Shown piece after piece: positions 20,560 to 29,954 of a DNA stretch of 64,000 nucleotides (the stretch's first letter is position 1; each line of letters begins with the position of its first letter). The notes below the pieces were generated by a model. The model worked only from the letters and a program-made list of their open reading frames with translations, was not told the DNA's origin and ran no database searches. Location: assembly GCF_001509835.1 (NCBI RefSeq), contig NZ_JXTJ01000010.1, positions 248,001-312,000 of the forward strand, given 5' to 3'. The DNA comes from Allobosea sp. WAO (GTDB lineage: Bacteria; Pseudomonadota; Alphaproteobacteria; Rhizobiales; Beijerinckiaceae). A program made the translations under genes and the position numbers.

Positions 20560-21845
20560 TGCTGACGAACGCCTCGCTCATTCTCGCCTTCTTCATTGCC
20601 AGCAGCCTGCCGATCGCGGCGACGCTGATCATCACCGCGCTGATCCTGAGCTTCATCTATTCGCCGTTGCCGCTTTTCCTGGCGGCCTCGGAGATCTTCT
20701 GGAAGGTCTCGACCGAGTTCACGCTGACCAGCATTCCGCTCTTCGTCCTGCTCGGCGAGATCCTGCTGCGCTCGGGCATCGCGGAACGGATGTATGGTGC
20801 CGTCGCGATCTGGCTCAACCGGTTGCCCGGTGGATTGCTGCACGCCAATATCGGTGCATCCACCCTGTTCTCGGCGACGTCGGGCTCGAGCGTTGCGACC
20901 GCCGCGACGATCGGTACCGTGGCCCTGCCGGAGATCCGCCGGCGCGGCTATAATGAGCGCCTGTTCCTCGGCAGCCTCGCCGCCGGCGGCACGCTCGGCA
21001 TCCTGATCCCGCCCTCGATCCACCTGATCATCTACGGGATGATCACCAACACCTCGGTGCCGAAGCTCTATTTGGCGGCGACCATTCCCGGCCTGCTGCT
21101 GGCTGCGCTGTTCTCGCTGCTGATCGTCGTCATCTGCCTGATCAAGCCGGGCTATGGCGGCGAACGGATCGAGGCGACCTGGCGGCAGCGTTTCGCCAGC
21201 CTCGCCGATCTCATCCCGATCATCCTGCTCTTCGTCGTCGTGATCGGCTCGATCTATACCGGCTTCGCCACGCCCACCGAGGCGGCCTCGCTCGGCCTCG
21301 TCTTCGCGCTGGCCCTCGCCTGGTGGTATGGCCGCCTCTCGCTGGCGCTGCTGCACGAGTGCTTCATCGGAGCGATGAAGGCCACCGCGATGATCATGCT
21401 GATCGTGCTGGCCTCCTACTTCCTGAACTTCGTGCTCTCGGTGATCGGCCTGTCGCAGCAACTGACGAGCTTCATCTCGGGGCTCGGCCTGTCGCCGCTG
21501 CAGACCATGCTGGTGATCATCGCCTTCTTCGTGGTGCTCGGCTGCTTCCTCGAATCGCTGTCGATGCTGGTGACGATCACGCCCCTGGTGGCGCCGATCG
21601 TGATCGGGCTCGGCTATGATCCGATCTGGTTCGGTGTGATCCTGATCATCCTGCTGGAGGTGGCGTTGATCACCCCGCCGGTCGGCATCAATCTCTATGT
21701 CGTCCAGGCGATCCGCGGCCGCGGCAGCATCCAGGACGTCATTGCGGGCTCGCTGATCTTCGTGCTCAGCATGTTCGCCCTGATCGGCTTCCTGCTCGCC
21801 TTCCCGGAGATCGCGATGTGGCTGCCGACGCGCTTCGGCGAGTAG
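20559..21845 (+). CDS. TRAP transporter large permease, DctM family
   Basis: A 428-residue membrane protein with 11 or more hydrophobic segments forming the sodium-coupled translocation pathway. Typical motifs are FSATSGSSVATAATIGTVAL and GSLAAGGTLGILIPPSIHLI. Translationally coupled to dctQ through TGATG. Last gene of the module; a terminator hairpin follows. Confidence 0.92.
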   Translation: MLTNASLILAFFIASSLPIAATLIITALILSFIYSPLPLFLAASEIFWKVSTEFTLTSIPLFVLLGEILLRSGIAERMYGAVAIWLNRLPGGLLHANIGASTLFSATSGSSVATAATIGTVALPEIRRRGYNERLFLGSLAAGGTLGILIPPSIHLIIYGMITNTSVPKLYLAATIPGLLLAALFSLLIVVICLIKPGYGGERIEATWRQRFASLADLIPIILLFVVVIGSIYTGFATPTEAASLGLVFALALAWWYGRLSLALLHECFIGAMKATAMIMLIVLASYFLNFVLSVIGLSQQLTSFISGLGLSPLQTMLVIIAFFVVLGCFLESLSMLVTITPLVAPIVIGLGYDPIWFGVILIILLEVALITPPVGINLYVVQAIRGRGSIQDVIAGSLIFVLSMFALIGFLLAFPEIAMWLPTRFGE

Positions 21846-21876
21846 CCCTGCCGATCCGGACACACGCTGCGTCCTC

Positions 21877-21898
21877 GCCGCCCGCAAAAGCGGGCGGC
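21877..21898. terminator. Bidirectional hairpin between dctM and the AraC gene
   Basis: GCCGCCCGC and GCGGGCGGC form a perfect 9-bp stem with an AAAA loop between two convergent genes. No long T-run on either side. Confidence 0.6.
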
Positions 21899-21932
21899 TC
21901 CCCACATTGCCGCGTGCGCTGGCAGGCGCCGC

Positions 21933-22742
21933 TCAGCCGTGCGCGCGCAGTGTTTCCGGCATTGTCCGCCGCATCATGTCGCGCAGGGCGTTGGGGCTTT
22001 GGTATCCCGCCGCGCGCGCCGCCTCGCGCAGCGTCATGCCGTCCGCCTGCAAGGTCAGCGTGTAGAGCATGCGCAGGCGCCGCCGCCATTCGGCGAAGCT
22101 CAGGCCGGTTTCCGAGCGGAAGCGCCGGGTGAAGGTCGAGCGGCTTACGCCGACCGCGTCGGCCCAGCCATCGAGATCGAGGTCGAGCGCCGGCTTCTGA
22201 ACCATGTCGCGGCAGAGCTTCTTGAAGCGGGGATTCTGCGGCATGGGCAGGGCGATCTGGATTTCCGTGGCGTCGCGGATCTCCTCGACGACGAGGGCCG
22301 CGAGATGGCCGCCGCGTCCTTCGACGTCGTAGAGTTCCGGTCCGCTGGCGAGCGCGCGCAGCGCGACGTCGAGCAGCTCCGAAACGGCGATGACGCGGCA
22401 CTCGCTCGGCAGCGCGGCACCCAGGGCCTCGTCCATCAGGAAGGCGGCACGCATCTCGCAGCAGCCATAGCCGGCGAGTTCATGCGGGACGTTGGCCGGA
22501 ACCAAAAGCGCATGCCCCGCCGGAGCGGTCCAGGTCCCGCTCTCCGTATGCAGCACCAGTAGGCCGCCCGAGGCGTGCAGGATTTCCGTCCGCCGGTGGC
22601 TGTGCCAGCGGGTCCGCGCCCCGCTGTGGAAGGCCTGGTGGAAAGCCACGACGGCGCGCGGAGCTTCCTCGTAAAGCGGCAGGCGATCGACTGTCGGAAG
22701 CACGTCCTGACCCGATCGCGGTGATTTTGCTGAAATTGGCAC
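21933..22742 (-). CDS. AraC-family regulator with cupin sensor domain
   Basis: A 269-residue regulator. The N-terminal half is a cupin (FHSGARTRWHSHRRTEILHA, a typical HxH stretch, then APAGHALLVPANVPHELAGY). The C-terminal half is the AraC helix-turn-helix pair (LDGWADAVGVSRSTFTRRFR and ARAAGYQSPNALRDMMRRTM). The GTG start at 22742 has no clear ribosome site; GTG near 22703 is an alternative. Divergent from the TonB receptor gene, so it is a candidate regulator of siderophore uptake responding to an imported ligand. Confidence 0.85.
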   Translation of the reverse strand: MPISAKSPRSGQDVLPTVDRLPLYEEAPRAVVAFHQAFHSGARTRWHSHRRTEILHASGGLLVLHTESGTWTAPAGHALLVPANVPHELAGYGCCEMRAAFLMDEALGAALPSECRVIAVSELLDVALRALASGPELYDVEGRGGHLAALVVEEIRDATEIQIALPMPQNPRFKKLCRDMVQKPALDLDLDGWADAVGVSRSTFTRRFRSETGLSFAEWRRRLRMLYTLTLQADGMTLREAARAAGYQSPNALRDMMRRTMPETLRAHG

Positions 22743-22916
22743 CTGAGCGACAAAATTTGACCCGATCCCGATCGACTCTGAGCCACGGTCGAGAATGGGG
22801 CGAGGTTATAATATTAGTGGTTCGACCCAGTTTAAAACTCATCTAAATTAGGTCTGTTCCAAGAATAATGCAGCGATAGCGAAAGCAACTCAAGCGTGAT
22901 TGGGACGAAAGAACTT
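22743..22916. promoter_or_regulatory. AT-rich divergent promoter region
   Basis: This gap between the AraC regulator and the TonB receptor is much richer in A and T than its surroundings, especially 22805-22870 (contains TATAATATTAG and CAGTTTAAAACTCATC). It presumably holds both promoters and an iron-responsive site, but I cannot match a Fur, RirA or Irr box with confidence. Confidence 0.4.
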
Positions 22917-25145
22917 ATGGCCGGCGGATTTGGATCAAGGCGCATTTCAGGCCGTTCGATGCAGTCGCGCCTTGCGGGGGCATATGGTGCGTCCATCGCG
23001 GTACTGTTCGTCTTGTCGATGAAGCCGGCACAGGCGCAGGAGGCTTCTGGGCAGATCCGGCTCGACACCATCGAGGTCCAGGGGCAGGGCGAAACCGGGA
23101 CCGGCCCGGTGAACGGTTATGTCGCGACCCGCAGCGCGACCGGCAGCAAAACCGACACGCCGATCCTGGAAGTGCCGCAGACGATCAACGTCGTCACCGC
23201 CGACCAAATCCGGGCACAGGGCGCGCAGAGCGTCAGCGAGGCGTTGCGCTACACCGCCGGCGTGCGGGGCGAGCTCTATGGCGGTGCCTCGCAATTCGAC
23301 AGCTATACCCAGATCCGCGGCTTCAAGGGCGACCTTTTCCTCGATGGCATGCGCCTGCCGGACGGCGCGGCGACGGCCGACTGGACGACTTCGGTGATCG
23401 AGCCCTACGGGCTCGAGCGTATCGAGGTGCTGAAGGGGCCGTCGTCGGTGCTCTATGGCCAGAGCGGGCCGGGCGGTCTCGTCAATATGGTCAGCAAGCG
23501 CCCACTGGCGATCCCTTTCCGCGAAGTCCAGTTCCAGACCGGCAGCTATGGCCGGGCGCAGGCGGCCTTCGACTTTTCGGGGCCGATCGATCCGCAGGGC
23601 CAATTCCTCTACCGCCTCACGGGGCTCGGGCGAATCTCGGAAACGCAGACCGATTTCATCGACGATCATCGCCTCTTCATCGCGCCGGCCTTCACCTGGC
23701 GACCGAGCACCGACACGACGCTGACCGTGATGGCGCAGTACCTGCGCGAGCGCGACGGCAAGACCAGCTTCAACTACCTGCCGAGTTCCGGCACGCTCTA
23801 CCCTAACCGGGTCAACGGCCGTCTGCCGTGGAACCGCTATGCCGGCGAGCCCGGATTCGACCGTTTCGACCGCGATCAGGGCTCGATCGGCTATGCCTTC
23901 GAGCATCGCTTCAACGACAGCCTGAGCTTCAGCCAGAACCTGCGCTATACGCAGAACGACATCTATCTACGCGCCGTCAACCGCAATGGCGAATTGCTCG
24001 CCGACAACCGCACGCTCAACCGCGCCGCCTTCCGGATCGACGCCGCCGCGCGCGCCCTGACCCTCGACAACCGGCTGGAAGCGAAATTCGGCACCGGGCC
24101 GCTTTCGCATACCGCATTGCTCGGCCTCGATTACCGTAACGAGACCAGCGAGTACGATGTCGGCCGCGGTCCGGCCGCTTCGATCCAGATCTTCAATCCG
24201 GTCTATGGCGCGGCGATCGCCGACCCCGGCATCAACTTCCAGCGCAAGGATGCCGAACTGCGCCAGCTCGGCTTCTATCTCCAGGACCAGATCAAGTTCG
24301 ATCGCTGGGTCGCCACGCTTTCCGGCCGCTACGACATCGCCGATATCAGGACGCGCACGCAAACGCTGACGACCAGGACGATGGTGCGTTCCAAGACCAG
24401 CGACCGCGCCTTCAGCGGCCGCGCCGGCCTGAGCTATGTCTTCGACAACGGCATCGCGCCCTATGCCAGCGTCTCGACCTCGTTCCAGCCGACGGCCGAG
24501 ACAGATTTCTACGGCAACGCCTTCAAGCCGCTGACGGCGACGCAGTACGAGGCTGGCATCAAGTACCAGCCGAGCTGGATCAACGCGTCGCTGACCGCTG
24601 CGGTGTTCGACATCCGCCAGCAGAATGCCCCGAGCGCCGATCCCAACCCGGCCCACTCCTTTGCCCGCGTGCAACTCGGGGAGGTCTCGGTGCGCGGCTT
24701 CGATATCGAGGCGCGCGCGCAACTGACCGAAGGCCTCGGCCTGATCGCGTCCTACGCCTTGCTCGACCACGAGATCACCAAGAGCACGGTAGCCGCCGAT
24801 ATCGGCAAGCGCCTGCCGGCGACGCCGATGCATCAGGGCTCGCTCTGGGCCGATTACACCTTCCAGGGCGGGGTGCTTGCCGGGCTCGGACTCGGTGGCG
24901 GCATTCGCTATGTCGGCAGCACCTACGATCCCAACAACACGGTCCGGATTCCGTCCTACACGCTCGTCGACGCCAGCCTGAGCTATGATCTCGGCAAGCT
25001 CGCGCCGGCGCTGGACGGCGCGAAGCTCGCGGTCGTCGCCAAGAACCTGTTCGACCGCTATTACGTCTCGCAATGCGGCAACGTGCCGGGCTGCACGCTC
25101 GGCTCGCGCCGCAGCGTATTGGCGACCCTGACTTATCGCTGGTGA
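22917..25145 (+). CDS. TonB-dependent siderophore receptor
   Basis: A 742-residue outer-membrane receptor. A signal peptide ends near PAQAQ; a TonB box-like segment (LDTIEVQG) follows, then the plug domain (EVPQTINVVTADQIRAQGAQ, IEVLKGPSSVLYGQSGPGGL) and a 22-strand barrel ending SVLATLTYRW with the terminal aromatic residue needed for outer-membrane assembly. There is no N-terminal STN signalling domain, so it should not act through a FecIR-type pathway. ATG 22917 is chosen; GTG 22896 and ATG 22959 are possible, none with a strong ribosome site. Fits ferric-hydroxamate type receptors by overall architecture; the ligand is unknown. Confidence 0.92.
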   Translation: MAGGFGSRRISGRSMQSRLAGAYGASIAVLFVLSMKPAQAQEASGQIRLDTIEVQGQGETGTGPVNGYVATRSATGSKTDTPILEVPQTINVVTADQIRAQGAQSVSEALRYTAGVRGELYGGASQFDSYTQIRGFKGDLFLDGMRLPDGAATADWTTSVIEPYGLERIEVLKGPSSVLYGQSGPGGLVNMVSKRPLAIPFREVQFQTGSYGRAQAAFDFSGPIDPQGQFLYRLTGLGRISETQTDFIDDHRLFIAPAFTWRPSTDTTLTVMAQYLRERDGKTSFNYLPSSGTLYPNRVNGRLPWNRYAGEPGFDRFDRDQGSIGYAFEHRFNDSLSFSQNLRYTQNDIYLRAVNRNGELLADNRTLNRAAFRIDAAARALTLDNRLEAKFGTGPLSHTALLGLDYRNETSEYDVGRGPAASIQIFNPVYGAAIADPGINFQRKDAELRQLGFYLQDQIKFDRWVATLSGRYDIADIRTRTQTLTTRTMVRSKTSDRAFSGRAGLSYVFDNGIAPYASVSTSFQPTAETDFYGNAFKPLTATQYEAGIKYQPSWINASLTAAVFDIRQQNAPSADPNPAHSFARVQLGEVSVRGFDIEARAQLTEGLGLIASYALLDHEITKSTVAADIGKRLPATPMHQGSLWADYTFQGGVLAGLGLGGGIRYVGSTYDPNNTVRIPSYTLVDASLSYDLGKLAPALDGAKLAVVAKNLFDRYYVSQCGNVPGCTLGSRRSVLATLTYRW

Positions 25146-25173
25146 GGTCATAAGCGAGATTCGTGCCCGGGCC

Positions 25174-26331
25174 ATGTGGGCAGCGTGGGGCAGGCGGCTT
25201 CCGCACGTGATCATGCTGCTCGTGCTGCTGGCCGTCGCCTTGGTGCCGGCCAGCTGGCCGCTGGCGCAGGAAGCCGCGCCCGGCCCGATCCGGGTCACCG
25301 ATATCGCCGGGCGCGAGCTCGTGCTGGCGCGGCCGGCGCAGCGCATCGTGCTCGGCGCCTGGGTCAGTTTCGACGCGCTGTCGCTGCTGCATCCCGAGCC
25401 GGTCGGCCTGCTCGCCGGCTGGGCCGAGGGCGGCGCCAATGCGATCCAGCCGACGCTCCTGCGGGAGCGCTTTCCCGCGATCGACAGGGTTCCGGTGATC
25501 GGCCGCGGTTCCTTCGAATCGATCTCGGCCGAGGCGGTGATCGCGCAGAAGCCCGATCTCGTCCTGCTCAGCCGCTTCGACGCCTTCCGCTATGGCGCGG
25601 AGGCACCGCCCGCCATCGCCCAGATCGAGGCGGCCGGCATACCGGTCGCCATCGTCGATTTCTTTCTCGATCCGCTGCGCAACACTGCGCCGAGCCTGCG
25701 CATCCTCGGCAAGCTGCTCGGTCGAGACGAGCAGGCGGAAGCCTTTCTGGCCTTCTATGGCGAACGCCTCGCCGCGATCGAGATGCGCTTGCAAGCTGCT
25801 GCCACGCCTCGCCCATCGGTCTTCCTGCATGCTTTCGCGGCGCGGCCGGAATGCTGCTTCTCGGCCGGGCCGGGTACGATCGACGGCTTCATCCGGCTCG
25901 CCGGCGGCCACAACATCGGTGCGGAGAAGATCAGTGCGCCGGTCGGCCAGCTCAGCCGCGAGTTCGTGCTGACGCGCGATGCCGATCTTTATGTCGCGAC
26001 GGGGATCTCGGAAGGCGCCGATAGCAGCGGCTTCGTGCTCGGCCCGGGCGTCCCGGCCGAGCGTGCGGCCCGGGGCTTTACAGCGCTGCTGGAGCGCAAC
26101 GATCTTGCCGCGCTCGGAGCGGTGTCGCGCCGGCAGGCCTTCGGGCTCTGGCACCTTTTCGTGCATACGCCCGTCCACATCGTCGCGATCGAGGCGCTGG
26201 CGAAATGGACGCATCCCGATCTCTTTGCGGGGATCGAGCCCCAGGAAACGCTCGACGAGATCAATCGCCGCTTCCTTGCCGCCCCGCTGCGCGGGACGTT
26301 CTGGACCGGCCCGGTGAGGCCGGCTCCGTGA
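25174..26331 (+). CDS. Periplasmic iron-chelate ABC transporter binding protein
   Basis: A 385-residue class III binding protein (BtuF/FhuD/FepB fold) with signal peptide (HVIMLLVLLAVALVPASWPL). Characteristic stretches are IRVTDIAGRELVLARPAQRI and SAEAVIAQKPDLVLLSRFDA. It begins 28 nt after the TonB receptor and is very probably co-transcribed. It should accept the chelate from the receptor in the periplasm. No inner-membrane permease or ATPase of this family is in the window, so it must share components encoded elsewhere. A perfect terminator hairpin follows. Confidence 0.88.
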   Translation: MWAAWGRRLPHVIMLLVLLAVALVPASWPLAQEAAPGPIRVTDIAGRELVLARPAQRIVLGAWVSFDALSLLHPEPVGLLAGWAEGGANAIQPTLLRERFPAIDRVPVIGRGSFESISAEAVIAQKPDLVLLSRFDAFRYGAEAPPAIAQIEAAGIPVAIVDFFLDPLRNTAPSLRILGKLLGRDEQAEAFLAFYGERLAAIEMRLQAAATPRPSVFLHAFAARPECCFSAGPGTIDGFIRLAGGHNIGAEKISAPVGQLSREFVLTRDADLYVATGISEGADSSGFVLGPGVPAERAARGFTALLERNDLAALGAVSRRQAFGLWHLFVHTPVHIVAIEALAKWTHPDLFAGIEPQETLDEINRRFLAAPLRGTFWTGPVRPAP

Positions 26332-26334
26332 AGC

Positions 26335-26363
26335 GAGTTCCGGCGCCCATTGCGCCGGAACTC
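26335..26363. terminator. Bidirectional terminator between the iron binding protein and phnE
   Basis: GAGTTCCGGCGC and GCGCCGGAACTC form a perfect 12-bp stem around a CCATT loop, starting 3 nt after one stop codon and ending 12 nt before the other. Serves both convergent genes. Confidence 0.75.
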
Positions 26364-26375
26364 ATGGGGCCAGCG

Positions 26376-28001
26376 TCAGATGACGCGGGCGCGGACCACC
26401 GAGGTGACGAGCTCGGTCACGACGACGACGGCGAAGATCACCACGAGGACGAGTCCGACCTGATCCCAGTAGAGATTGTCCATCGCCGCCTGGAGCGCGA
26501 CGCCGAGGCCGCCTGCGCCGACGAGGCCGAGCACGGCACTCTCGCGGACATTGATGTCCCAGCGGAACAGGCTGACGGCGAGGAAGGCCGGCTTCACCTG
26601 CGGCCAGAAGCCCTTGAGCAGCACGGCGCGGCGCGGCGCCCCGGCGGCGCGCAAAGCCTCGATCGGGCCGGGCTTGGCCTCCTCGATCGCCTCGGCCAGG
26701 AACTTGCCGGTGAAGCCGATCGAGTGGACCGCGACGGCCATGACGCCGGCGAGCGCGCCCGGGCCGAAGACCGCAACGAAGAGCAGGGCCCAGACCAGGG
26801 TATGGACCGAGCGGGTCGCGACCAGGATGAAGCGGCCGAGCGTGTTGACCCAGATCGAGGTCGAGACGTTCCGGGCGCACATCAGCGCGACCGGCGTCGC
26901 CAGCAGGATCGCCAGGATCGTGCCGAGCGTCGCGGTGTGCAGCGTCTCGACCAAAGCGGTCTGCACCGTGCTGCCATAGTAGCTCCAGTCGATCGGCCAC
27001 ATCCGGGCGAACAGGTCGGCCGTCTGCTGCGGCGCGTCGTAGAGGAACTCCGGGATGATCTCGATGGTCTGGAACGACCAGCCGAGCGCCAGCGCGGCGA
27101 TGCCCCAGAAGGCGAGCCGCAATGTCCGCTCCGTCGTGGTGAAGCGGTGCCAGATCGGGCCGGTGGGGCCGCGCTTGACCTCGCCCGTCGGCGCCTCGTC
27201 CTGGTAGATCCGGCGCATGAAGGCCGAGAGCACCTCGCCCGCCATCACGGCCGCGATGATCGCGATAATGATGGTCAGCACGAAGTCGTAGTCGAAGCGC
27301 TGGAAGGCGGTGAACAGGGTCGCGCCGATGCCGCCGCCGCCGACGAGGCCGACCAGCGCCGAGTTCCTGAGGTTGGAATCGAGCTGATAGGCGGCAAAGC
27401 CGATGAAGCGCGGCAGGACCTGCGGCACCACGCCCATGATGACCACGGAGAGGAACGGAGCGCCGGCGGCGCGCAGCGCCTCGATCGGCTTCATCGACAT
27501 TTCCTCGATCGCCTCGGCGATCAGCTTGGCGATGAAGCCGAGCGTCGCGACGATGAGGGCGAGAATGCCGGCGAGGGCGCCGAAGCCGACGGCCTTGACG
27601 AACAGGATCGCGACGATGACCGGATGGAAGGTGCGGCAGAGCGCGATCAGGCCGCGGGCCAGCACGGTGACCGGCAGCGGCATCAGGTTGCGGGCGGCGA
27701 ACAGGCCGAGCGGCAAGGCCAGTAGCACGCCGGCGCCGGTCGCGATGATCGCGATCTGCAGCGATTCCAGCATGCCGTCGAGCAAGAGCTGCATCTTGTC
27801 GGCGGCGGTGTTGGGCGGGAACATCCGCCCGAGGAAGCGGGCGCCGTTGTCGAGCCCTTGGACGAAGCGCTCCCAGCGGATGTCCAGGATCTGGGCGGCG
27901 TAGGCGACATAGGCCAGGAACAGCACCGCGGCGATGCGTAGCGGCCAGTTCGGCGGAAAAGCACGGCTGCGCAGGCTGCCGGTGGCGGGAAGCGCGCTCA
28001 T
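26376..28001 (-). CDS. phnE: Tandem-duplicated phosphonate ABC transporter permease (PhnE-PhnE)
   Basis: A 541-residue inner-membrane protein, twice the usual PhnE length of about 270. Two permease cores follow each other, each with the coupling loop: EAIEEMSMKPIEALRAAGA near residue 165 and EAIEEAKPGPIEALRAAGA near residue 430. The linker around residues 265-290 is charged (IYQDEAPTGEVKRGPTGP). The chain probably supplies both halves of the channel that a homodimer would otherwise form. It starts with a 4-nt ATGA overlap with phnC. Substrates of the family include phosphonates, phosphite and phosphate esters. No C-P lyase genes are present. Confidence 0.92.
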   Translation of the reverse strand: MSALPATGSLRSRAFPPNWPLRIAAVLFLAYVAYAAQILDIRWERFVQGLDNGARFLGRMFPPNTAADKMQLLLDGMLESLQIAIIATGAGVLLALPLGLFAARNLMPLPVTVLARGLIALCRTFHPVIVAILFVKAVGFGALAGILALIVATLGFIAKLIAEAIEEMSMKPIEALRAAGAPFLSVVIMGVVPQVLPRFIGFAAYQLDSNLRNSALVGLVGGGGIGATLFTAFQRFDYDFVLTIIIAIIAAVMAGEVLSAFMRRIYQDEAPTGEVKRGPTGPIWHRFTTTERTLRLAFWGIAALALGWSFQTIEIIPEFLYDAPQQTADLFARMWPIDWSYYGSTVQTALVETLHTATLGTILAILLATPVALMCARNVSTSIWVNTLGRFILVATRSVHTLVWALLFVAVFGPGALAGVMAVAVHSIGFTGKFLAEAIEEAKPGPIEALRAAGAPRRAVLLKGFWPQVKPAFLAVSLFRWDINVRESAVLGLVGAGGLGVALQAAMDNLYWDQVGLVLVVIFAVVVVTELVTSVVRARVI

Positions 28002-28786
28002 TCCATCCAGCCTTCGCCGCCATAGATCTCGGCGAGATGGGAATCCTGCAGGCCGGCGGGCGGGCCGTCATAGACGATCAGGCCCTTGGACATGCCGATG
28101 ATGCGGCGTGCGTAGCGCTTCGCCAGCGCGACATTGTGGATGTTGACGAGGACCGGGATGCCGCGGTCGCGGCCGACCTCGGCGAGCAGCTCCATGATTT
28201 CGACCGAGGTCTTGGGGTCGAGCGAGGAGGTCGGCTCGTCGGCGAGGACGAGATCCGGCTCCTGCATCACGGCGCGGGCGATGCCGACGCGCTGGCGCTG
28301 GCCGCCGGAGAGCTGATCCGCGCGACGTGTCGCGAAATCGCCGAGGCCGACGGATTCGAGCAGGGCGAAGGCGCGGGCGATGTCGGCTTCCGGGAAACGC
28401 CGGGTCCAGCTGCGCCAGACCGGGACATAGCCGAGCCGGCCGCAGAGCACGTTCTCGATCACGGTCAGCCGCTCGACGAGGTTGTACTCTTGGAAGACCA
28501 TGCCGAGGCGGCGGCGCGCCTGGCGCAGCGCATCGCCCTGGAGCTTCGCCAGATCGACGCCGTCGAGCATGATCGAGCCGGAGGTCGGGTCGACCAGCCG
28601 GTTGATGCAGCGGATCAGCGTCGACTTGCCGGTGCCGGACGGGCCGATGATGGCGACCGTGCCGGGCTCGTCGATGGTCAAGGAGATATCACGCAGGACG
28701 GGCTGGCCAGCCCGGTATTCCTTGACGAGATTGCGGATGATCAGCGTCCGGCACGTGCCGGACGCTTCGTTTGGCAAGGCGCTCAT
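27998..28786 (-). CDS. phnC: Phosphonate ABC transporter ATP-binding protein
   Basis: A 262-residue ATPase with Walker A GPSGTGKST, signature LSGGQRQRVGIARAVMQEPD and Walker B LVLADEPTSSLDP. The spacing and the stretch VEIMELLAEVGRDRGIPVLV are typical of PhnC. Overlaps phnE by 4 nt and lies 20 nt after phnD. The gene order on the minus strand is phnD-phnC-phnE. Confidence 0.92.
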   Translation of the reverse strand: MSALPNEASGTCRTLIIRNLVKEYRAGQPVLRDISLTIDEPGTVAIIGPSGTGKSTLIRCINRLVDPTSGSIMLDGVDLAKLQGDALRQARRRLGMVFQEYNLVERLTVIENVLCGRLGYVPVWRSWTRRFPEADIARAFALLESVGLGDFATRRADQLSGGQRQRVGIARAVMQEPDLVLADEPTSSLDPKTSVEIMELLAEVGRDRGIPVLVNIHNVALAKRYARRIIGMSKGLIVYDGPPAGLQDSHLAEIYGGEGWME

Positions 28787-28806
28787 GAGATGCGGCTGCT
28801 TTCCGG

Positions 28807-29880
28807 TCAGGGAGCCTTGGCCGGCGCGGGCTGCGCCTTCTTCTTGGCGGCGGCATCGGCCTCGCGCTTCGACTCGGCGTCGTAGGCGGCCTTGTTATAG
28901 GGCGTGCCCGACTTCTCGGCGACATCGCGCACGATCGCCCAGTCCTTCTGGTAGGTGATCGGCAGGAAGCGGTCGTCGCCGTTGAACTCTTTGGTCATCT
29001 CCGGCGTGAACCGGAAGGAGAAGAAGCATTCGGTCAGCTTCTTGGCGAGCTCGGGCTTCAGGTCGTGGGCATAGGCGAAGGAGGAGGTCGGGAACACGGC
29101 GCTGCGATAGATCTCGCGCGTGTCGTCCTTCTTGATCGTGCCGCGCACGATCATGCGCTCGTAAACGTCGCCGGCGACGGCGCCCATGTCGTAGTCGCCC
29201 GAGACGACGCCGAGGATCGACTTGTCATGGCCGCCCGACATCAGCGGCTTGTAGTCCTTCTCGGCCTCTAGGCCATGCTCGGGGAAGAGCACGCGCGGGG
29301 CGAGGTTGCCCGAGTTCGACGAGGGTGAGGTGTGAGCGACCTTCTTGCCCTTGAGGTCGGCGAGCTTCTGGTAGGGGCTGTCCTTCTTGACGACGGCGAC
29401 GAGGTTGTAGCCGCGCACGCCTTCCGCGGAGCCCTTGGCGGCGAACGGGATCGCGCCGGCGAGGTTGACGGCGAAACCGGTCGGGCCGGTCGAGAAGCCG
29501 GCGAAATGCAGGCGGCCCGAACGCATGGCCTCGATCTCGGCCGAGTTCGACTGGACCGGATAATAGACGATGCGCTTGCCGGTGCAGGTCGCGAGATGGT
29601 CGGTCAGCGGCTTGAAGATGTTGGCATAGACCGCGGGGTCCTCGACCGGCGTATAGGCCCAGACCAGTGCCGAGGGGTCCTTCAGCTTCGAGGCGTCGGT
29701 CGGGACGTCGGCGACGAGATCGTTGTTCGCATCGCAGTAATTGGTGTCGAGCTGGCCGCGGTTCGCGCAGGCATCCTGCGCCTGGGCGGGGACGGCGGTG
29801 GCCGCCATGAAGGCGAAGGCGAGCGGGGCCGCCGCGGCGAGGCGGGCAAGTTTCAGATCGAACAAGGCGTCTTCTCCCAT
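28807..29880 (-). CDS. phnD: Phosphonate ABC transporter substrate-binding protein
   Basis: A 357-residue periplasmic protein: signal peptide (LAFAFMAATAVPAQAQ), then the phosphate/phosphite/phosphonate-binding fold, including LVAVVKKDSPYQKLADLKGK and KKVAHTSPSSNSGNLAPRVL, where the Ser/Thr-rich stretch binds the phosphonate oxygens. The C-terminus ends in an Ala/Lys/Pro tail. ATG 29880 has GAGGGG 8 nt upstream. A TTG at 29865 after GGGAGA is an alternative start that would give a shorter signal peptide. The 74-nt gap to the preceding ATPase gene makes co-transcription with the upstream operon possible. Confidence 0.9.
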   Translation of the reverse strand: MGEDALFDLKLARLAAAAPLAFAFMAATAVPAQAQDACANRGQLDTNYCDANNDLVADVPTDASKLKDPSALVWAYTPVEDPAVYANIFKPLTDHLATCTGKRIVYYPVQSNSAEIEAMRSGRLHFAGFSTGPTGFAVNLAGAIPFAAKGSAEGVRGYNLVAVVKKDSPYQKLADLKGKKVAHTSPSSNSGNLAPRVLFPEHGLEAEKDYKPLMSGGHDKSILGVVSGDYDMGAVAGDVYERMIVRGTIKKDDTREIYRSAVFPTSSFAYAHDLKPELAKKLTECFFSFRFTPEMTKEFNGDDRFLPITYQKDWAIVRDVAEKSGTPYNKAAYDAESKREADAAAKKKAQPAPAKAP

Positions 29881-29954
29881 TGGATGGGCCCCTCGCGGGG
29901 CCCTGAGAACAGTATGTGACACAAAATCGTCATAATCCAGCCAAGGCCGGTAGC

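Noticed and set aside
29896..29945. A possible PHO box before phnD (TGTGTCACATACTGT region on the minus strand)
   Set aside because: One half site is acceptable but the second is off by one base in spacing and poorly matched, so I do not call it.
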